A stretch of DNA of 64,000 bases from Campanula takesimana (taxonomy: Eukaryota; Streptophyta; Magnoliopsida; Asterales; Campanulaceae): the NCBI GenBank assembly GCA_026119855.1, contig JAOWBW010000162.1, positions 563,076 through 627,075 of the forward strand, in the 5' to 3' direction. Shown in pieces: positions 57,835 to 64,000 of the stretch (position 1 is its first letter; each line of letters opens with the position of its first letter). Position numbers and translations under genes: made by a program. The notes below the pieces were generated by a model. It saw only the letters and a program-made list of their open reading frames with translations. It was not told the origin of the DNA and made no database searches.

Positions 57835-58236
57835 TTTTTTGAAAATAGCAATCTTTAATGTTCTTCCCGCTCATTTTCTTTTCTACTACTTTTATACTCA
57901 CAACACCAATCAACTTACTATTCTCTACCCCATTTTTTCTCTCCAACTTCGCTTTTCGTACTCACAACACTTACATTATTTCCACCATTTTTAATCTCCG
58001 TACAAATGAAATGAAAGGGCGGACAATTAGTCTGAAACCGTCGGTAGGAGTAATTCTTATTTATTTTGGACGTACCATAGTAAGCAAGTAATCAATATGT
58101 TATGTCTAATAATAGTATGCACGTAATCAATATGTTATGTCTAATAATAAGTAGTCCCTCAGTTTTAAAAGGAATTTCTATTTTAACAAAATTTTGTCTT
58201 AATTTTTTTTTTTGATAAAGTTATATAAAACTATTA
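57835..58236. other. Intergenic DNA with Stowaway-type core fragments
   Basis: CTCATTTTCTTTTCTACTAC, ACTCACAACACCAATCAAC and similar phrases match the cores of the intron-23 Stowaways, without terminal repeats. A 38-bp direct repeat (CACGTAATCAATATGTTATG type) occurs at about 58080-58150. No gene. Confidence 0.45.
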
Positions 58237-58602
58237 TAGTATTTTAGTTTTAATCTTGTACAAGTAATGTATACTCCATATGCTACAAAAAAAAAAAAAA
58301 AAAAAAAAAAATTCAACTTTCTTAAATTTCTATCTAAGGCCTTTTTTTTTTTTGCTTCAAAATTTCTTTTAAGGCCTTTTGGCCCAATGGTATTCAGGTG
58401 TGTAAGGTTTCCACATAATGGAGGTCGCAGGTTCGACTCCTCCGAAGGAGTTTTACAATTGTGCGATTTAATGATTGTATTTACTTATTCGTATACTCCC
58501 TTCGTCCCATTTGAAAAATCTAATTATACTTTGCCCAATAATTTGAAGAAAGATAATTATTTTGTGACGTATAAAAAAGAAATTGTATAAGCAGTATACA
58601 CC
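58237..58602. repeat. Direct repeat R1 with tRNA-like A and B boxes
   Basis: The 366-bp block is repeated at 62252-62618. It has a 25-A run, a paired AAGGCCTTTT, an A box TGGCCCAATGG (58380-58390), a B box GGTTCGACTCC (58430-58440) and a Stowaway-like end ACTCCCTTCGTCCCATTTG near 58494. The box spacing suits a tRNA-derived SINE head. The flanks do not pair as an acceptor stem, so it is not a tRNA gene. Confidence 0.65.
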
Positions 58603-58603
58603 T

Positions 58604-59068
58604 TGTTGGAACAATTTAAGATCCCCGAATGCCACACTCATATTCAGAATAAGATTGAGGAAGAAGATGAAGGCGGAAGCGAGATAATACCTGTTGAATC
58701 CATTATGAATGTTGTAGGGAGAAATGAAGAACAAGTAGGGAGAAGTGTTCTTCTAAATGATAAGTGTCTCTTAATCTCTCAAAAGTCTTCCAACATTATG
58801 AAGTAATTTAGATGAGAGAAAGTAAGAATGAAGTATGTTATACGCTTGATGGAGAGGCATTTAAATAGTAAACATGGTGACACTTCATTTAAGGACCACA
58901 CCCTTTCAAGCTTTAGCAATGTTAATTTACCATTTTGCCCATCATAAATTGATAAATTACACTTCAGGAATTCTACACATTTTATTATTGACTACACTTT
59001 ATATTAACATTATACTTATGATTTTATGTATGGAATTCACTAAATGTGTTGCAAGCCATGATCTTACA
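58604..59068 (-). repeat. 3' LTR of a second Copia relic
   Basis: The plus strand starts TGTTGGAACAATT and ends CATGATCTTACA (465 bp). Read on the minus strand it is TGTAAGATC...TTCCAACA. It is preceded on the minus strand by the purine tract AAGTGGGAGAG (59069-59079), the typical polypurine tract of Copia elements. Confidence 0.7.
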
Positions 59069-62000
59069 CTCTCCCACTTGGGTTGCAAAACAAGTCTTTC
59101 CTTTAAAACATAAATATAATACAAATGACAACCCAAATGTGCGCACTTTATTGTCATTTATAACAACCTCGTCCATTAGTCATCCAAGTATAAGGACTAA
59201 AGGGGCAGTCGTTGTAATTGATTCGCAACTAAACCCACAATAATCACGTATACAAATCCAACTAAATGACATAGATCAAAAGTATAGATGTGTAGCATGG
59301 AATCATAATGAATATATACATATTCTTCTAACTAGTCCAACTTAACCAATGAGATAAAAAAATAATAGAACAATTAATGAAGTACAGCACAAAATTCCCA
59401 CTAAATTAAATGTTATCAAATTGTTACACCCATATGAGCAACATTCTCGTGAAACACTAGAGATGATAACGTTTCATAAATGGATCCGTTAGATTATGGA
59501 GTTTGTTCTAATAAGTTGTATTTCTCTGTTCATTTTGTACTATTTTCTTTATAACAAGATACTTAGTGTCTAAATCCATAAACCTTTTGTTAGAGTACGG
59601 AACTGCTACCTGATAGTTATATCTTAATTGGTCTTTCGACACTTCTTTTGACAAATCACAGTCCATTAAAACTTATGTAGCCATGTAATTTTAACAAATA
59701 TCGGAATACCAAATGATCTTAAGATTATCCGATTAAAAATAGGCATGTAGATCTTTGTGTTTTGTAAATACTTGTAACACCTCAAATTTTCACTACCATT
59801 AAATAATAACTTATTTGAATAAATCCCAAATTCAGAATGCTCCAACGGCTACAATTAACCACAATTCAAACTTTAACTGACATTCAAATCCAAACGGCTA
59901 GTACAAGTCACTAGCTCAAACGATAACTAACGGAAAATAAAGACTAGAACTTAAACGCAGCGGAAAACATAACTATTAACTAACTTCTTCCAAAGGTAAT
60001 TCTTATTCCGCCAAAACTTTGCGACTCTTGACCTGCTTATTTATAACCTGGAAAGAAATAAGAATGGAAGGAATGAGCGAACAATGCCCAGTAAGTTCAT
60101 ACGGGATCCCCTCGGGTACTAAGAGGAGATAACCGAAACGAACAGTAACAAAGAATTAACAACGAAAGGATAACTCAATGATCAAACAACCACTCAGTTT
60201 GAAAACATTTAACTTGATGAAAAACAATTCATTTCTTGAAAACACGTGGCTTCAGAGACAGTTTCCAAAACACAACATTTTTCACAAAACTTTACTTTTT
60301 TTTACTTTACTTTACTTTACTTCATTTAGGGATTAAGCACGCGCTGTACCCAGGGCTCGGGTTTCTACTGACCGCACCCAAAATCGGTATATCATGATAA
60401 CCTACGTTACTTCATCAAGCAACGCAAAGGGGGTCCACATGTTCAACTTGGAACTATGGATAACTGTAAGGGTCCACTTATCCGCTTCGGGATTATGGAT
60501 AACTGTAGGGGTCCACTTATCCGTTTCGGGATTATAGATAACTGTAATCACTTTACTTATTACAAAACTTCACTTTAAAGAGCTTTTACAAAACAAAGCT
60601 TAACTTTACAAACTTTACTTGATCACTTTTTAAAAGATACACATCTCACTTGGACACCAAGGTTACAAAATCAATCATACACATGATACCCCTATTGAAC
60701 AATAACAATATCAATAGAGTGGATAACAAAAGACGGAACAATTCGCAGAACGGAATAGTTATTAAAAGACTATCTAGCCACACAGATAGTTTACTTTATA
60801 AAAACAAACCCTTACCTTAGCCTTGCGTTAACTCTTCTTGCACAACCACGCGCATGTATCTACAATCAAGCGAAGTAACTATCTTAGACAAAAGTAATAC
60901 TTTCTACTTCCGTCCCCGAAGTACATTACTTTACTTTTTATTAACCTACGAGTTGTATTCTTTAACTCCTTATTAATATTGGTATTCACTCTAGGGTTTG
61001 TACTATACAATAAACTACTACCCAAAATGTCCTTTAAGGTTTACTAACATACCTTTAGGGTTTTTATTAATCAATTCCCCACTCTCAATTTCACTATAAG
61101 AATTACACACACTGATTTCACACTTTCTGCACACACTTACTGAGTACACCCACTTACAGACACACCCACTCACTCTGATGCACACACTCTGGTACACCCA
61201 CCACTCTGATGCACCCACACACACTGAATACACTTCCAGAAACACAGACAACCTCACACACACACACACCAGTAACCAAACAGACACACGCACACACCCA
61301 CAACACTACACAGAAAAAGGCAGTACACACACCCGCACATACATACATACACCCACACCCACAATCATTCTTCTTCCTCTTCTTGATTCAATTCAACCCA
61401 AACCCTAGTTCATCATAATCTTTAGGGTTCTAATATCAATCCATGGCAATAAAGAAAAGTTTAAGAAGATGGGTTTACCTTCTAGGTTGGTTTTTCCCAT
61501 CCTTTCTTTCTCCATTCTCTTTCCCGATCTCTCTCTCTTTCCCGGCTTCACAGTGTTGCTGCCGCCCTCTCTCTTTTCTGCGGCAACTTCTCTATCTCTC
61601 CTTCCGCTCTTTTCCTTTCTTTTGCGGTGGAAATAATAAAAGTTAGGGTAGGGTTTTAATTTATACTCCTAAGCTCAAAGAATCACAATTGGGCTAGGAT
61701 TTTAACTAGTTATTATTAAATAAAGACTTGGGCCTACTACTTAACCCAACGGACTCATTTTAATTAAAGAAGTCCACCCAATTAAAAGATGGAAAATCGG
61801 GTTATTACAATACTATATCATTCTTTTTGCTACTACTTAATGTTCTTTCTGGATTGCTTTGGTATTGACCAAGCATCCCAACATTGAATGCAAGACTTAC
61901 GCATTTATTAAGCTTTCTTACTGCTGATGCAAAGAGGGATATTTTCTATATACTTGGATTCATAATTACTTTTAGAACACTGTTTGAGACTAAAATATGT

Positions 62001-62251
62001 CTCCTTTAAAATTAGGGGTGTCAAGTGGTTCACAGTTTTGCATGCTAAAATTTTGTAATACCTTTTCCATATGGGCCTTTTGTGATAATCCTAAAACACC
62101 TCGTGAGCGATCACGGTGATTTCGGATTCCTAATACAAAGATGCCTTACCAAGATCTTTCATTTCAAATAAGAAATTTCTTAGTTTTCTTAAGAAGGTTC
62201 ATATCATTACTTGCAAGCAAAATATCATCCACAATAAGACCAAAATTATTT
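59069..62251 (-). pseudogene. Copia pol relic (RT and RNase H remnants), split by a solo LTR
   Basis: Reading the minus strand from 62251: the RT active-site region (VDDILLASND with YVDD changed to IVDD), L-GLSQKAHMEKVLQNF and the MLGQYQSNP block; then, beyond the inserted LTR, decayed RNase H text ending DLDTKYLVIK and LTDPF-K, then the polypurine tract and 3' LTR. Several stops and frameshifts are present, so it is dead. The upstream part (gag, protease, integrase) is missing because direct repeat R2 begins at 62252. Confidence 0.7.
59773..61809. mobile_element. Solo LTR (2.04 kb) inserted in the Copia relic
   Basis: Starts TGTAACACCTC, ends GGGTTATTACA. The 5-bp repeat ATACT lies exactly on both sides (59768-59772 and 61810-61814). 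The Copia reading resumes across the insertion. No internal domain. The phrases GGGTCCACTTATCC and GGGATTATGGATAACTGTA are repeated in tandem at about 60445-60545. A CA-rich stretch (61100-61360) and pyrimidine-rich stretch (61490-61630) give spurious ORFs. A long-LTR Ty3/Gypsy family is likely. The start TGTAACACC resembles the solo LTR at 5997. Confidence 0.8.
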
Positions 62252-62618
62252 TAGTATTTTAGTTTTAATCTTGTACAAATAATGTATACTCCATATGCTA
62301 CAAAAAAAAAAAAAAAAAAAAAATTCAACTTTCTTAAATTTCTATCTAAGGCCTTTTTTTTTTTTTTTTTGCTTCAAAAAAAATTTAAGGCCTTTTGGCC
62401 CAATGGTATTCAGGTGTGCAAGGTTTCCACATAGTGGAGGTCGCAGGTTCGACTCCTCCGAAGGAGTTTTACAATTGTGCGATTTAATGATTGTATTTAC
62501 TTATTCGTATACTCCCTTCGTCCCATTTGAAAAATCTAATTATACTTTGCCCAATAATTTGAAGAAAAATAATTATTTTGCGACGTATAAAAAAGAAGTT
62601 GTATAAGCAGTATACACC
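62252..62618. repeat. Direct repeat R2 with tRNA-like A and B boxes
   Basis: Second copy of the block at 58237-58602, with the same internal order: A run, AAGGCC pair, A box TGGCCCAATGG at 62396-62406, B box GGTTCGACTCC at 62446-62456, and the Stowaway-like end. The copies differ by a handful of substitutions and homopolymer lengths. It starts exactly where the Copia pol relic is truncated. Confidence 0.65.
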
Positions 62619-63354
62619 TAACTAAAACTAAAAGAAAAAGTTAACTAAAGAAGACAAAAACTTGTATGAGAACACCATGACCCGTCTCATAGTAGAGATG
62701 GGTCATTTTTGACCCATGACCCGCGGGCATTTTTTTTTATTTTTTGTGTTTTTTCGGTTTGGCAAAAGTAATACTAGTTACTATAACTAAATGTAACAAA
62801 CGTGTTACTTATATGTAACAGTTTGTGTACCTAAAAGTATTACATATATACAGAAAAGTAGCAGTGTTTTTTTATGTTTTATTCATTTGCCAAAAGTAAT
62901 ACTTATTATAACTAAAATGTAACGAACATGTTACTTATATGTAACAGTGTTTATACATAATTGTAACACATGTATAAAAAAGTAATAATTTGACCCTTTA
63001 TATTTTAAAACTAAAAACACTTGTGTAGTAACATTGTAAAAATAAGAAAGTAACAATTTTTATAAATGAATATTACATTTTACTTGTATAATTACATTGT
63101 AGGGAACGCTATACGATGAGAAAATTAAGTAGCGAAAATATATATGAATCCATATAGACATAGTGTTAAGCTTTTAGCTTTTCACAAAAATAATGATATT
63201 TGAAGAAACAAATTGATAAAAATCTTTAGAAATAAAGGTATGTAAAAATAAATATTGTTTTTTTTATATAAAAAATTAAAAATTAAGACAGAACCAAATA
63301 CTAAAGAAATGGATTTATTAAACACTTGATAATACTAAGTGTTAGGTCCTAAGA
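62619..63354. other. AT-rich intergenic DNA with direct repeats
   Basis: TGTTACTTATATGTAACAG occurs twice (about 62803 and 62928), each preceded by a GTAACRAAC phrase. The 62675-62725 stretch has an inverted CATGACCCGT / ATGGGTCAT motif. No gene. Confidence 0.4.
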
Positions 63355-63918
63355 CCAAGTACAATGGTTGTTTAATGGGTTTGTTTAATGGCATTCAACA
63401 AAAAAGAAATGGTTTAATTGCTCTAATGGTTGGTTGAGTGGAGTGTTTTGTTGAATGCATTCAACATTTGTGAATGGGAATGGTGGGAGCCGGAGAAGAC
63501 ACGCGTCGGCCTTCTCACTGGGACAACAAGGCGCGTGGAGTTCACGCGGGGACCACCGCGTGTTATGGCGTCGGCGGATCCTCTTTTTTTTTTCTTGGCT
63601 TGGACGGGTGTCGCCTTCTGATTGGCTGACGAATTATTATTTTTTATTCCAATTTATTTGAGCTCAATTATTTCAACGAAAATGTTTTTATTATTTATTT
63701 TTTTACACCAAAATTCCTTTAAAAAAAATTCTCTTTAAATTGACGTAAGTTTCATTGTATTTCAACACAAAAAAAAATCATCTTTTTCTTGAAATGGATC
63801 CCAATAATAACTATTTCAACACTAATCATAAAAATATAAAATAAATTTTAAGTGGTGGGGTAGGATGATGAGTGTGAAAAGTGTTGAATGGAGGATTAAA
63901 CAAACCATTGTAGGGTAA
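63355..63918. repeat. MITE-like element with GC-rich centre
   Basis: The left text TACAATGGTTGTTTAATGGG and the right text ATTAAACAAACCATTGTAGG are inverted relatives. The middle (63480-63620) is unusually GC-rich (GGAGCCGGAGAAGACACGCG). No recognised protein. The edges are approximate and no TSD is assigned. Confidence 0.4.
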
Positions 63919-64000
63919 AAGTTGAATGAGTGTTGAATGGATTAGTTGGAAGAGAGAAGATGATGTGGAGTGATAAAGTGGGTGTTGAATGAGAAATTTT

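Noticed and set aside
58380..58450. Possible tRNA gene (A and B boxes)
   Set aside because: Box sequences and spacing fit, but the flanks do not pair into an acceptor stem and the whole block is duplicated. It was called SINE-like repeat sequence.
58267..58590. 107-codon ORF matched by a 103-codon ORF at 62295-62606
   Set aside because: The similarity reflects the duplicated DNA block with A and T runs; nothing suggests a real protein.
61018..61418. His/Thr-rich and Val/Cys-rich ORFs
   Set aside because: Both are translations of a CA-repeat in the solo LTR, read on opposite strands.

Overview
This window is AT-rich nuclear DNA from a flowering plant, most likely a eudicot. The evidence is one intact multi-exon plant gene plus dense plant transposons: Stowaway-type MITEs with CTCCCTCCGTCCC ends, an Au-SINE tail, a TRIM, Copia relics, solo LTRs, hAT-like elements and a Kaonashi-type MULE. 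Species cannot be read from the sequence.

Region 1 (1-14.9 kb) is nested repeats. It holds a complete TRIM with target-site duplication (TSD) at 226-758, a short hairpin at 1301-1367, MITE and foldback sequences (1.6-5.1 kb), and a minus-strand Copia relic (5516-10406) split by a 2.5-kb solo LTR. It also holds a 1.1-kb hAT-like element carrying a fragment of an EXORDIUM-like gene (11249-12360) and a Helitron-like 3' end near 13323.

Region 2 (15423-43876, + strand) is the only intact gene. I assembled 24 coding exons by splice sites and reading frame. They give an uninterrupted 1626-residue protein matching the plant TPLATE/TSET endocytic adaptor subunit TWD40-1. The CDS is 4.9 kb spread over 28.5 kb, and the introns are filled with MITEs, a solo LTR containing a SINE fragment, a large foldback and LINE tails. 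Intron 17 (35061-35169) has AT-AC ends with a U12-type donor and branch site.

Region 3 (44135-57397) is a 13.3-kb MULE inserted 258 bp past the TWD40-1 stop codon, with a perfect 10-bp TSD. The left half carries a plus-strand ULP1-like (C48 cysteine protease) gene and the right half carries a minus-strand MURA-type transposase gene. The right half was tandemly duplicated (about 3.37 kb), and each transposase copy has different inactivating lesions. A 620-bp hAT-like MITE with an 8-bp TSD sits in a ULP intron. A short ATAAGAC/GTCTTAT motif recurs through the non-coding parts of the element.

Region 4 (57.4-64 kb) holds a Stowaway-like MITE, a second minus-strand Copia relic (3' LTR, polypurine tract, RNase H and RT remnants) interrupted by a 2.0-kb solo LTR, two 0.37-kb direct repeats with tRNA-like A and B boxes flanking that relic, and a MITE-like element at the edge. 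No rRNA, functional tRNA or CRISPR was seen. All calls rest on reading and recall of families; no search was run.
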